A model generated the notes under the pieces. It saw nothing but the letters and a program-made list of their open reading frames with translations, was not told where the DNA came from and ran no database searches. DNA of 64,000 nucleotides from NCBI RefSeq assembly GCF_040656415.1, contig NZ_JBFAMC010000001.1:1364001-1428000 (forward strand). Reading direction: 5' to 3'. This document shows, in pieces, positions 1-8,444 of this stretch; position 1 is the stretch's first letter, and every line of letters starts with the position of its first letter. The DNA comes from Rhodococcus_F sp040656415. GTDB taxonomy: Bacteria > Actinomycetota > Actinomycetes > Mycobacteriales > Mycobacteriaceae. The position numbers were made by a program, and so were the translations under genes.

Positions 1-352
1 GACCGCACCGCAGGACCAGTGGTTCGCCTTCTCCGGCGGGTTGCCACGCTGCGGTGGCTTCGGGTGCGGGCTCGACGAGTTCGGCTCTGGTGTAATCGCC
101 CAATTTGTCGGGTAGCGCCGCCATCAAAGTCGCGCACTCGGCGGAGTCCGCTTCCGGCGCAGGCACCGGGCCCAGAGCGACCGATTCGATTGCCGGACTC
201 CGCCCGGCCATCACCGCGGCGGCGATGATGCCGATAACCAACGCCACGGGAAGTGCCACTGCAGTCGCGATGAGGGCCGGATTCCTGCGCTCCGCGGGTG
301 TTGTGCCGGATGTTTCGGCGGCAGTGTTCTGTTCGGGTTCGAGGTCGGGCAT
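1..352 (-). CDS. DUF3515 family membrane-anchored protein, C-terminus cut off by the window edge
   Basis: The open frame starts at an ATG at 352 and runs off the left edge, giving 117 codons without a stop. The N-terminus is a short acidic stretch, then one hydrophobic segment at about residues 27-49, then an extracytoplasmic part with the pattern ECATLMAALPDKLGDY and LVLRCG that I recognise from the actinobacterial DUF3515 family. Biochemical function is unknown. Its start lies two bases after the stop of the small Lrp-domain gene upstream, so the two are probably cotranscribed. In mycobacteria a DUF3515 gene likewise sits between ddl and thiL. The family call is good; the role is open. Confidence 0.75.
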   Translation of the reverse strand, partial: MPDLEPEQNTAAETSGTTPAERRNPALIATAVALPVALVIGIIAAAVMAGRSPAIESVALGPVPAPEADSAECATLMAALPDKLGDYTRAELVEPAPEATAAWQPAGEGEPLVLRCG

Positions 353-354
353 GC

Positions 355-588
355 TCAGTTCTTGCTCGCAGACTTTTCGGGGATGTCGCAGGTGAGAGTC
401 CGGGTGACGCCGGGGACTCGGCGGATCTCCTGGACGACGGGAGGAATCTCGTCGGCGCAGACCCGCACGACCACATCGTAGGGGCCGACCACATCCTCCG
501 AGGTGCGGACTCCGGGAATCTCCAGTATCTCGGATGCGATCGACGCAGCTTTGCCGACTTCGGTCTGGATCAGGATGAACGCTTGCAC
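355..588 (-). CDS. Small Lrp/AsnC ligand-binding-domain protein
   Basis: This is a 77-residue protein that consists only of the Lrp/AsnC C-terminal effector domain (alpha-beta dimeric barrel): VQAFILIQTE at the start, then the typical VVGPYDVVVRV and IRRVPGVTRTLTC segments. No helix-turn-helix is present, so it cannot bind DNA as a classical Lrp regulator; stand-alone copies of this domain are known in Actinobacteria and probably oligomerise and bind small ligands such as amino acids. I place the start at the GTG at 588 because GGAAGGAAA precedes it and homology begins there; the longer open frame back to 804 has no family similarity and crosses the thiL promoter region. It is divergent from thiL. 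Confidence 0.7.
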   Translation of the reverse strand: MQAFILIQTEVGKAASIASEILEIPGVRTSEDVVGPYDVVVRVCADEIPPVVQEIRRVPGVTRTLTCDIPEKSASKN

Positions 589-776
589 TTTCCTTCCGGC
601 CCTTCCCTCCTCCACGCCGCCCCGGATCTCGGTAGAGTCGCGGGTGGTCCGGCGCGCTGATCTCTCGGCTGCCGGCAGTCCCGGCACAGCTAGAAGGTAC
701 CGCAGTCGCGGTTTCGTCGAACCGCCTACAGCAGCTGTGCGGGTCAACTGACACAACGGCTCCGTGGAGGCACACC

Positions 777-1754
777 ATGACACCGGCGGATTCCCCGAAC
801 TCAAACCTCACCGCGACGGTCGCCGAGGTCGGTGAGTTCGCGATGATCGACCGGATGTCCAAGGGGCACGCGCAACCGGAGTCCACCTTGATAGGTCCCG
901 GCGACGACGCCGCTCTCGTCCGGGCCGCAGAGGGACGGGTTGTGGTATCGACCGACATGCTCGTGCAGGGCAGGCACTTTCGATTCGACTGGTCGTCGCC
1001 GCGGGACGTGGGCCGAAAGGCGATGGCGCAGAATGCGGCCGACATCGCCGCGATGGGAGCGTGGCCCACGGCGTTCCTGGTTTCGGTCGGTCTGCCGCCG
1101 GACACGCCTGCCGAGCTGGCGGACGGCCTGGCGGCGGGGGTATGGGAGGCGGCTGAGGAACTCGGAGCAGGTGTGGTCGGCGGGGATCTGGTACAAGCCG
1201 GGGAAGTCGTGATTTCCGTCTCCGCGATCGGGGACCTGAACGGAGCGACCCCGATTCGGCGGTCGGGGTCACGGCCGGGTGACATCGTCGCTGTGGCGGG
1301 GATCCTCGGCCGATCGGCCGGTGGTCTGGCCCTACTGCTTGCCGGATCGTCAGATTTCCCGGAACTCATCGCCGCACACCGTGTCCCTACGCCGCCCTAC
1401 CAGGCTGCTCGAGCTGCCGCCGCCGCCGGCGCCCATTCGATGACCGACATCTCTGACGGCCTTCTCGCCGATCTCGGTCACATCTGTGATCGTTCGGGGG
1501 TCGGAATGTCGCTCGCCAGAGCAAACCTGACAGTCGGAGACGACATCGTGGCGGCAGCCGCGGCGATCGGCGCCGACCACTGGGACTGGGTGCTCACTGG
1601 TGGGGAGGATCACTGTTTCGCAGCGACGTTTCCTGCTGGAGAGGCTCTCCCAGAGGGTTGGACAGAGATCGGAACGGTCGACGACGGGTCGGGCGTGCGG
1701 GTAGACGGCGCGACCTGGCCGGGCGCCGGAGGCTGGCAGAGCTTCTCGGTATAG
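777..1754 (+). CDS. thiL: Thiamine-monophosphate kinase
   Basis: ThiL phosphorylates thiamine monophosphate with ATP to thiamine diphosphate, the last step of the cytosolic cofactor pathway. The 325-residue product has the family length and motifs: GPGDDAAL at about residues 40-47, the STDMLVQGRHF metal and substrate segment at 58-68, NAADIAAMG, GGDLVQA, and the C-terminal SDGLLADL and TGGEDH motifs. The ATG at 777 is preceded by GTGGAGG at a good distance. It leads a tight group with the gamma-carbonic anhydrase (9-base gap) and ung (one-base overlap). The same thiL-ung pairing occurs in mycobacteria. Nothing unusual was seen. Confidence 0.95.
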   Translation: MTPADSPNSNLTATVAEVGEFAMIDRMSKGHAQPESTLIGPGDDAALVRAAEGRVVVSTDMLVQGRHFRFDWSSPRDVGRKAMAQNAADIAAMGAWPTAFLVSVGLPPDTPAELADGLAAGVWEAAEELGAGVVGGDLVQAGEVVISVSAIGDLNGATPIRRSGSRPGDIVAVAGILGRSAGGLALLLAGSSDFPELIAAHRVPTPPYQAARAAAAAGAHSMTDISDGLLADLGHICDRSGVGMSLARANLTVGDDIVAAAAAIGADHWDWVLTGGEDHCFAATFPAGEALPEGWTEIGTVDDGSGVRVDGATWPGAGGWQSFSV

Positions 1755-1763
1755 GTTTCACGC

Positions 1764-2285
1764 ATGGCCATCTACGCGCTCGGGGACCGCGAACCCGATA
1801 TCCATCCGGACGCCTACGTACATCCCGATGCAGTGGTGATCGGCAGCGTCAAGCTAGGGGCAGGGGCCTCGGTGTGGCCGATGGCCGTGCTTCGCGCCGA
1901 CTACGGCGCCATAACCATCGGCGCCGATACGAATATCCAGGACGGCTCCGTGATCCACTGCACGCCGATCGATCCCACCGTGATCGGCGCGGGTTGCGTG
2001 GTAGGTCACGCCGCACACGTCGAGGGCTCGACCATCGGTGATCATTGCCTGATTGCATCCGGTTCGGTCGTGCTCAACGGTTCGGTCGTCGGCGAAGGCG
2101 CGGTCGTCGGCGCCGGCGCCGTCGTTCCGTTCAAGTTTCAGGTGCCACCGCGCACAATGGCGCTGGGTGTTCCCGCCAAGATCAGGGACGGCTACGAGGT
2201 TCCCGAGGGACACGTCGAGATGAACGTGAAGATGTACGCAGCCAACGCGGGTTACTACCGCGATGCTCTGCGCAGGCTCGACTGA
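1764..2285 (+). CDS. Gamma-class carbonic anhydrase family protein
   Basis: A 173-residue left-handed beta-helix protein with repeated hexapeptide signatures, for example VVIGSVKLGAGASVWPMAVL and TVIGAGCVVGHAAHVEGSTI. The three histidines expected to bind the active-site metal in the gamma-carbonic anhydrase family are visible as VIHC and GHAAHVEG. The loops are short, as in the YrdA/PaaY subgroup, many of which have weak or no measured carbonic anhydrase activity, so the exact reaction is uncertain. It lies between thiL and ung; its TGA shares one base with the ATG of ung, which implies translational coupling. Confidence 0.85.
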   Translation: MAIYALGDREPDIHPDAYVHPDAVVIGSVKLGAGASVWPMAVLRADYGAITIGADTNIQDGSVIHCTPIDPTVIGAGCVVGHAAHVEGSTIGDHCLIASGSVVLNGSVVGEGAVVGAGAVVPFKFQVPPRTMALGVPAKIRDGYEVPEGHVEMNVKMYAANAGYYRDALRRLD

Positions 2286-2959
2286 TGAAGGCGCCGCTGC
2301 AGGATCTCGTCGAAGCCGGATGGGCGAACGCGCTCGCACCGGTGTCCGGGCGGATCACCGAGATGGGCGACTTCCTACGTGCGGAAATCGCGGACGGGCG
2401 TGGATATCTGCCGGCCGGGGAGAACATTCTGCGAGCGTTCACCCAACCGTTCTCGGAGGTCAAGGTCTTGATCGTGGGACAAGACCCGTATCCGACGCCG
2501 GGGCACGCTGTCGGTCTCAGCTTCTCGGTGGCTCCCGACGTGCGTCCGGTGCCGCGCAGTCTGGCCAATATCTTCACCGAATACAGCAAGGATCTCGGCT
2601 ACCAGACGCCGGCCACCGGGGACCTCACGACGTGGTCGCGTCAGGGGGTGTTGCTGTTGAACAGGGTCCTCACCGTGCAGCCGGGGCTCCCCGCTTCGCA
2701 TCGAAAGAAGGGCTGGGAGGCGGTGACCGAGCAGGCGATTCGCGCGCTCGTGGCGCGTCCCGAACCGTTCGTCGCAATACTGTGGGGCCGGGACGCATCC
2801 ACATTGAAGCCGATGCTCGACGGTGTCCCCACCATCGAATCGGCACACCCGTCGCCGCTCTCCGCTGCGCGTGGTTTCTTCGGTTCCCGGCCCTTCAGTC
2901 GAGCGAACGAACTTCTCGCCGGCTTGGGCGCGGCGCCGGTGAACTGGCGGTTGCCCTAG
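2285..2959 (+). CDS. ung: Uracil-DNA glycosylase, family 1
   Basis: Ung removes uracil from DNA to start base excision repair. The 224-residue protein has the water-activating loop GQDPYPTPGHAVGLSFS, the LLLNRVLTVQPG segment, and the HPSPLSA leucine/minor-groove loop with the catalytic histidine. I chose the ATG at 2285 because it overlaps the previous stop (TGATG) and gives the normal family length; the longer frame back to 2045 overlaps the carbonic anhydrase and shows no similarity. The 3' end overlaps the convergent crotonase gene by four bases. Confidence 0.95.
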   Translation: MKAPLQDLVEAGWANALAPVSGRITEMGDFLRAEIADGRGYLPAGENILRAFTQPFSEVKVLIVGQDPYPTPGHAVGLSFSVAPDVRPVPRSLANIFTEYSKDLGYQTPATGDLTTWSRQGVLLLNRVLTVQPGLPASHRKKGWEAVTEQAIRALVARPEPFVAILWGRDASTLKPMLDGVPTIESAHPSPLSAARGFFGSRPFSRANELLAGLGAAPVNWRLP

Positions 2960-3762
2960 CGCTTTGCGCCGGTGCCCTTCGCTGAGGAGAAGTCGGCGCG
3001 GCGCTTCTCGACGAACGCGTCGACACCTTCCCTGCCGACCGGGCTGTCGGCCGCGGCTGCGATCGACGCGGCCTCCGCGTCGAGTTGCTCGGTGAGCGTG
3101 CGTGTCCTCGATGTACGCAACAGCGACTTGGTTCCCGCATAGGACGATGTCGGCCCGGCGGCGAGTATTCGGGCGAGTCGAAACGCCTCGTCCTGAACTA
3201 CGTCGTCGGCGACGAGACGGCTGAGGATGCCCAACCGCACTGCTTCGTCGCCGCTCAAAATGGAGTCGGTGAGCAGGATCTCACGAGCGCGAGCATCCCC
3301 GACTATTCGGGGGAGAGTCCAGGAGATGCCGCCGTCGGGCGTGAAGCCGATGGACGGGTATGCCGCCCGCATCTTGGTGCCGGGGCCACCTAGTGCAATG
3401 TCAGCCAGGCACACGAGGCTCATGCCCGCACCCGCCGCCCATCCGTGTACACCAGCGACCACGGGAACGGTGACGGCGTCGAGCGCGCGGACGAAATCGT
3501 GCAACACGCGAGCAACTCCGGCGACGTACTCACTGCGAACCGGCGCAGAAGCGAAGGCCTTCACGTTGCCACCGGCACAGAAGTTCGGGCCCTCACCGAC
3601 CAGCAACACGCTGCCGATGCGATCCCCGGCTGCGGCGAGTGCTTGCGTACCTTGCTCGAGGCACTCGTCGTCGAGGGTGTTCCCATTCTCCGTCGTGGCG
3701 ATCGTGACGCGGAGAACGTTGTCTTCTATCCGGACTTTGTTCAGTCGTTCGAGAGAGGTCAC
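2956..3762 (-). CDS. Enoyl-CoA hydratase/isomerase (crotonase) family protein, isomerase-like
   Basis: A 268-residue crotonase-fold protein with the oxyanion-hole segments FCAGGNVKAF and GWAAGAGMSLVCLADI, and the core IGFTPDGGISWTLPRIVG. The two catalytic glutamates of classical enoyl-CoA hydratase (in the GGGCE and PE segments) are absent here: methionine-serine and serine occupy those places. The aspartate in TPDGG matches the residue used by PaaG-type isomerases, so a delta-isomerase or other crotonase reaction is more likely than hydration. It stands alone on the minus strand, convergent with ung. Substrate unknown. Confidence 0.85.
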   Translation of the reverse strand: MTSLERLNKVRIEDNVLRVTIATTENGNTLDDECLEQGTQALAAAGDRIGSVLLVGEGPNFCAGGNVKAFASAPVRSEYVAGVARVLHDFVRALDAVTVPVVAGVHGWAAGAGMSLVCLADIALGGPGTKMRAAYPSIGFTPDGGISWTLPRIVGDARAREILLTDSILSGDEAVRLGILSRLVADDVVQDEAFRLARILAAGPTSSYAGTKSLLRTSRTRTLTEQLDAEAASIAAAADSPVGREGVDAFVEKRRADFSSAKGTGAKR

Positions 3763-3850
3763 CGTTGCACCTTACGTCGGCCTGTCAGGGCTTTCGCGCC
3801 TTGATGCGCCGTGTCCGCCTCGAATCGGATACAGCCGATCACACACAGAA

Positions 3851-3884
3851 CCGTGCCCCCGACACCGCAGTGTCGGGGGCACGG
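3851..3884 (-). terminator. Strong hairpin behind rpmB
   Basis: A perfect 15-bp inverted repeat (CCGTGCCCCCGACAC with its complement) around a four-base CGCA loop sits 21 bases past the rpmB stop. It has no long U-run, as is usual for actinobacterial terminators. It would end rpmB transcription before the crotonase gene. Confidence 0.8.
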
Positions 3885-3905
3885 TGAGATCGCACGCAGC
3901 GTGGG

Positions 3906-4097
3906 TCAGCCCCGGGTAACCTTTCCAGCCTTCAGGCAGGAGGTGCAGACGTTGAGCTTCCTGGTGTTTCCGGGGGAAACTTGGGCACGAACAGTCTGAA
4001 TGTTCGGGTTCCAGCGACGGTTGGTACGCCGGTGCGAGTGCGAGACCGACTTACCGAAACCGGGCCTCTTGGCGCATACGTCGCAGACGGCAGCCAT
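3906..4097 (-). CDS. rpmB: 50S ribosomal protein L28, zinc-binding form
   Basis: This 63-residue large-subunit protein begins MAAVCDVCAKRPGFGKSVSH, the standard L28 N-terminus. Cysteine pairs C5/C8 and C51/C54 make it the zinc-containing (C+) type; many actinobacteria carry a second, cysteine-free copy used under zinc starvation, which is not in this window. AAGGAG precedes the ATG at 4097, which decides this start over the longer frame from 4178. It is monocistronic, divergent from the DAK2 gene, and followed by a strong hairpin. The 231 bases between rpmB and the DAK2 gene must hold both promoters. Confidence 0.97.
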   Translation of the reverse strand: MAAVCDVCAKRPGFGKSVSHSHRRTNRRWNPNIQTVRAQVSPGNTRKLNVCTSCLKAGKVTRG

Positions 4098-4328
4098 AGT
4101 CGCGAACTCCTTCAAAATAGTGACTTCGAGATGGTGAACTGTGAAATTTGCTGACCTCATGAAGACACGGCACGACAACCACGCCCTGTAGGAGGCAACC
4201 GTGCAAGCCTAACCGCTCAAATGCGGATTGGCCAAACCCGACCACGAACGGTACAGATGCCAGATCCCGCCCGGATCCTCGGACTAGTCTGGCGACACCT
4301 TCACATTCCGCGGGCGGAGAGGATCACG

Positions 4329-6032
4329 GTGGCAACGGAGCTCCTGATGGACGGTCGAGTTCTCGAGTCTTGGGCGCGGACCGCCGTCGAGGAACTCGAG
4401 GCGCGATGTGAAGAGATCAACAGCCTCAACGTGTTCCCGATCCCTGATGCCGACACCGGTACCAATCTGTTGTTCACGATGCGCGCGGCCCTGGCCGCGG
4501 TCGATCAATACGCGGGACACGACCGCAGCAGCTGGGAGGTCCGACAGGTTGCGGTAGCGCTGGCGCGGGGCGCGGTCGTGGGAGCGCGCGGGAACTCCGG
4601 CGCGATACTGTCCCAGGTTCTGCGTGGGGTCGCCGAAGCCGCCGTAACCGGCGCGGTCGACACCCGGACGCTGCGCACCGGATTGCTCATGGCCACCAAC
4701 CTGGTAACCGATGCGATGAGCATCGTGGTGGAGGGGACCATCGTCACCGTATTGCGCTGCGCGGCCGAGGCGGTCGCGGAGTTCGCGGACGATGCCCCGA
4801 TTGCCGATACGGCGCGTGCCGCCGCCGACGCGGCGGCTGCCGCGCTCGCCCGTACACCGTCGCAACTTGACGTCTTGGCTGCCGCCGGCGTCGTGGACTC
4901 CGGCGGTCTGGGTCTCCTGGTGATCCTCGACTCTCTCGTCACGGCCGTGACCGGTGCGCCGCCGGAGCGAAGTCCGATCGCCCTGCATGTTCCGCAGCGA
5001 GCACCATCGGGGGGTGAAGGGGAATCCGTCGAAGCTGTTCGAGCACAGCCTGCGCCGTGGGGTATCGGTGCGCACGAGCTCGAGGGATCCGATTCCGACC
5101 AGGACTTCGAGGTGATGTACCTCGTGGCCGATTCCGACGAATCCCGGATATCGGATTTGCGGGCCGGCCTGAACGAGTTGGGCGATTCCGTCGTGATCGT
5201 CGGTGACGGCGATGGGGGCTGGTCGGTGCACGTGCACTGTATGAATGCCGGGGCCGCTGTGGAGGCTGGACTCGCGGCGGGCCGTCTTCACGGAATCAAG
5301 ATCAGCAGCTTCTTGGTGGACGCTCGGGATCAACGACTGCGCGCTGCGCAGGTCGGCATTTCGGCGGGGCAGGCCAAGCGTGGAATTGTGGCCGTCGTAG
5401 CCGGAGATGAGGCAGCGGAACTGTTCGCCGGCGAAGGTGCCACCGTTCTGCGATGCGATGATGCCCCCGTCACCCGCGCCCAGCTACTCGGCGTCGTCAG
5501 GCAGATCGGACGGAGGGAGGTATTCGTCCTTCCCAACGGCGCCTTGTCGGCACAGGAGCTTGTCGCGGTCAGTGCCGCTGCAAGGGACGACGAGCATGAG
5601 GTCTTTCTGCTCGCTACGTCAGCCATGGTCCAGGGGCTTGCCTCACTGGCTGTACACGATCCTGATCGTGAGGCGACGGACGATGCATTCACGATGTCGG
5701 AAGCGGCCGCCGCCACCAGGTGGGGATCCCTGCAGATCGCTCGCGAGCGCGCGCTCACCTACGTGGGGACCTGTGAACCGGGAGACGGTATCGGACTGAT
5801 GGGCCACGAGGTGATCGTGATCGAACCGGATGTGGTCGAGGCCGGACGCAGGCTCGTAGACCTGGTCCTCGGCACTGGAGGGGAACTGGTCACCCTCCTG
5901 ATGGGTTCGGAAGCGCCGGAGGGCCTCGACACAGACTTGGCTGATCACATCTCGCGTAGGCACCCTGGCGTTGAAGTGATCGTCTATCAAGGCGGACAAC
6001 CAGGCGACCTGTTGCAACTCGGGGTGGAATGA
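4329..6032 (+). CDS. DAK2 (dihydroxyacetone kinase phosphatase-type) domain protein, FakA-like
   Basis: The protein has an N-terminal DhaL/DAK2 nucleotide-binding domain (about residues 10-200) with NVFPIPDADTGTNLLFTM, the aspartate cluster that holds Mg-ATP, and GARGNSGAILSQ, followed by a long C-terminal region like that of FakA, the fatty-acid kinase that works with DegV-type FakB proteins. No FakB gene is nearby, so the acceptor is unknown. I prefer the GTG at 4329, preceded by GGAGAGGA, giving 567 residues; the frame is open from 4221. Its stop overlaps the possible first start of recG (ATGA), and the DAK2-recG pairing is conserved in many actinobacteria and Firmicutes. Confidence 0.85.
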   Translation: MATELLMDGRVLESWARTAVEELEARCEEINSLNVFPIPDADTGTNLLFTMRAALAAVDQYAGHDRSSWEVRQVAVALARGAVVGARGNSGAILSQVLRGVAEAAVTGAVDTRTLRTGLLMATNLVTDAMSIVVEGTIVTVLRCAAEAVAEFADDAPIADTARAAADAAAAALARTPSQLDVLAAAGVVDSGGLGLLVILDSLVTAVTGAPPERSPIALHVPQRAPSGGEGESVEAVRAQPAPWGIGAHELEGSDSDQDFEVMYLVADSDESRISDLRAGLNELGDSVVIVGDGDGGWSVHVHCMNAGAAVEAGLAAGRLHGIKISSFLVDARDQRLRAAQVGISAGQAKRGIVAVVAGDEAAELFAGEGATVLRCDDAPVTRAQLLGVVRQIGRREVFVLPNGALSAQELVAVSAAARDDEHEVFLLATSAMVQGLASLAVHDPDREATDDAFTMSEAAAATRWGSLQIARERALTYVGTCEPGDGIGLMGHEVIVIEPDVVEAGRRLVDLVLGTGGELVTLLMGSEAPEGLDTDLADHISRRHPGVEVIVYQGGQPGDLLQLGVE

Positions 6033-6040
6033 GAGATTCG

Positions 6041-8302
6041 ATGGCCACACTCACGGACCGGCTCGATCACTTGCTGGGGCGTAAGACGGCGGATGCGCTC
6101 GAGACGGCATTCGGCATCCGCTCCGTCGAGGATCTCCTGCGGCATTACCCGCACAGGTACGCGTCGCAGGGTCGGGAACTCGCGGAGAAGGATCCGCCTG
6201 CGGGCGAGCACATCACGATAATCGCGCGGGTGACCTCCGCGGTCGTCGTGAAGATGAAGAGCCGAAAAGGCAGCATGCTCAAGGTGGTCTTGGCGACCGA
6301 CAGGCAAAACGTCGATGTGACCTTTTTCAACCCACAGCGGGTAGGACACGTGATCAAGCCGGGCGTGCGCGCAATGTTCTCGGGCACCGTGAAGTACTTC
6401 CGGGGGAAATGGAGTCTCACGCACCCGAGCTATCTGATCCTCCCCGAGCCGAGTACGGGCGACGACCCCGTGGTGAACGTCGGCCGGGTACGCGGAGCAG
6501 GTGATCTCGCGGGAATGGCTCGCGCCTCGCAGGATTCGTCGGGTGTCGACCTCTCTGTGTTCGACCGCGCGCTCATTCCGCTCTATCCGGCCACACGCGA
6601 GGTGGAGAGCTGGACGATCATGAGATGTGTCCGCCAGGTTCTCGACCAGCTCGAGCACGTTAACGACCCTCTGCCGGACAATCTGCGGGAGCAGCACCGC
6701 CTCATCGGGCTCGACGAGGCCCTCCGCGGTGTTCACCTGCCTGATAGCCGCGATGACGTCGACCGCGCCCATGCTCGACTGCGCTTCGACGAAGCGGCTG
6801 CACTGCAACTGGTGCTCGCACGCCGCCGCCGTGAGAACGCCGACAGAGTCGCGCCGCAGTGCCCGCCGGCGCCCGGGGGAGTCGCGGACGCATTCGAAGA
6901 CATGCTCCCGTTCCGGTTGACCGATGGTCAGCATGCAGTTGCCGAGGAAATCTCCAACGACCTCGCGCGGCCGCATCCGATGAGCAGGCTTCTGCAGGGC
7001 GAGGTTGGCTCGGGCAAGACGATCGTGGCCTTGCGCGCCATGCTGCAGGTGGTCGATGCGGGTTATCAGTGTGTGCTGCTCGCGCCGACCGAGGTGCTCG
7101 CGACCCAGCACGCACGGTCGGTCCGGGAGATGCTCGGCCCGCTCGCTACCGCGGGCGAACTCGGCGCGCACGAGAAGGCGACGCGAGTTGCCCTTCTGAC
7201 GGGGTCGATGTCGACTGCCGCCAAGCGGGCTGCGCTGAACGAGGCGATCACCGGTGACGCGGGCATCGTCATCGGTACGCACGCACTCATCCAGGACGGC
7301 GGCAAGCAGGTCGAATTCTTCAACCTGGGCATGGTCGTCGTCGACGAACAGCATCGGTTCGGCGTCGAGCAGCGCGACGAGTTGCGGTCCAGGGCACGGG
7401 AAGGTCTGAGCCCTCATCTGCTGGTGATGACGGCGACACCGATTCCCCGCACCATCGCGATGACGGTGCTCGGCGACCTCGATGTGTCGACACTACGTCA
7501 GCTGCCCAAGGGTCGTTCGCCGATCAAGAGCAGTGTGGTACCCGCGTCCCAGAAACCGCACTGGGTAAGACGCGCGTGGGATCGGATTCGCGAGGACGTC
7601 GCCGAGGGGCGGCAGGCGTATGTCGTGTGCTCACGCATCGGCGACGACGAAAACGGGGACGGAGAGGACTCGCTCGGAGAGAAGCAGCCTGAGACCAAGT
7701 CCGTCGTCGAGGTATTCGAGGAGCTGAGCGGCGACATCATGCCCGACCTGCGGGTGGGCCTGCTGCACGGCCGGTTGCCCTCCGACGAAAAGGACGCTGT
7801 GATGAGTGACTTCACGGCGGGAGATGTGGACGTACTCGTGTGCACCACCGTCGTGGAGGTCGGTGTCGATGTACCGAACGCCACGATCATGGTGATCGTC
7901 GACGCGGATCGCTTCGGCGTGAGCCAACTGCACCAGTTGCGCGGCCGCGTCGGCCGGGGCAAGCACCAGGGACTTTGCATTCTGGTCACTGAGATGAACC
8001 CGGGCAGTCCTGCCTACGAAAGACTATCCAACGTGGCCTCGACCAATGACGGATTCGAACTCGCGCAACTTGACCTGGCGACTCGTCGTGAGGGTGACAT
8101 CCTCGGAACGGCGCAGTCGGGAACCACGTCCACGTTGCGATTGTTGTCGCTTCTCGGTCACGAGGACGTGATCGCTTCCGCGTCCGAGTTCGCCCGGTCG
8201 GTGATTGCGGATGATCCGCGTCTGGAGAAGAACCCCGGACTGTCGGCGATGCTTTCGTCTGCCCTGGACGCCGAAGGCATCAAATATCTGGAGAAAACGT
8301 GA
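6041..8302 (+). CDS. recG: ATP-dependent DNA helicase RecG
   Basis: RecG reverses stalled replication forks and migrates branched DNA. The protein has an N-terminal wedge/OB domain (about residues 1-240) and two superfamily 2 helicase domains: Walker A GEVGSGKTIVAL, the Walker B box VVDEQHRFGVEQ, TATPIPRT, and the C-terminal QLRGRVGRG. Two starts are possible: ATG 6029, overlapping the previous stop, or ATG 6041 (MATLTDRLDHLL); I use 6041 since the family normally begins there. The gene ends inside a 22-bp tandem duplication. Confidence 0.95.
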   Translation: MATLTDRLDHLLGRKTADALETAFGIRSVEDLLRHYPHRYASQGRELAEKDPPAGEHITIIARVTSAVVVKMKSRKGSMLKVVLATDRQNVDVTFFNPQRVGHVIKPGVRAMFSGTVKYFRGKWSLTHPSYLILPEPSTGDDPVVNVGRVRGAGDLAGMARASQDSSGVDLSVFDRALIPLYPATREVESWTIMRCVRQVLDQLEHVNDPLPDNLREQHRLIGLDEALRGVHLPDSRDDVDRAHARLRFDEAAALQLVLARRRRENADRVAPQCPPAPGGVADAFEDMLPFRLTDGQHAVAEEISNDLARPHPMSRLLQGEVGSGKTIVALRAMLQVVDAGYQCVLLAPTEVLATQHARSVREMLGPLATAGELGAHEKATRVALLTGSMSTAAKRAALNEAITGDAGIVIGTHALIQDGGKQVEFFNLGMVVVDEQHRFGVEQRDELRSRAREGLSPHLLVMTATPIPRTIAMTVLGDLDVSTLRQLPKGRSPIKSSVVPASQKPHWVRRAWDRIREDVAEGRQAYVVCSRIGDDENGDGEDSLGEKQPETKSVVEVFEELSGDIMPDLRVGLLHGRLPSDEKDAVMSDFTAGDVDVLVCTTVVEVGVDVPNATIMVIVDADRFGVSQLHQLRGRVGRGKHQGLCILVTEMNPGSPAYERLSNVASTNDGFELAQLDLATRREGDILGTAQSGTTSTLRLLSLLGHEDVIASASEFARSVIADDPRLEKNPGLSAMLSSALDAEGIKYLEKT

Positions 8303-8324
8303 CAAATATCTGGAGAGAACGTGA
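8281..8324 (+). repeat. 22-bp tandem duplication across the recG stop codon
   Basis: Two adjacent 22-base units (8281-8302 and 8303-8324) differ at one base. Each contains CAAATATCTGGAG and ends in ACGTGA, so the recG C-terminal codons and stop codon are present twice. The second copy is untranslated. It looks like a slippage duplication. Confidence 0.9.
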
Positions 8325-8444
8325 CGATCGTGGATTCGAATGGGATTCGCACACGTCAGGGACTTCTTCATGATGGCCACGGCGATTCTCTAATTGTGGG
8401 ATGCTCATTTTCTGTGGCCCTTCGAGACGGGGTAACTTACTTCA

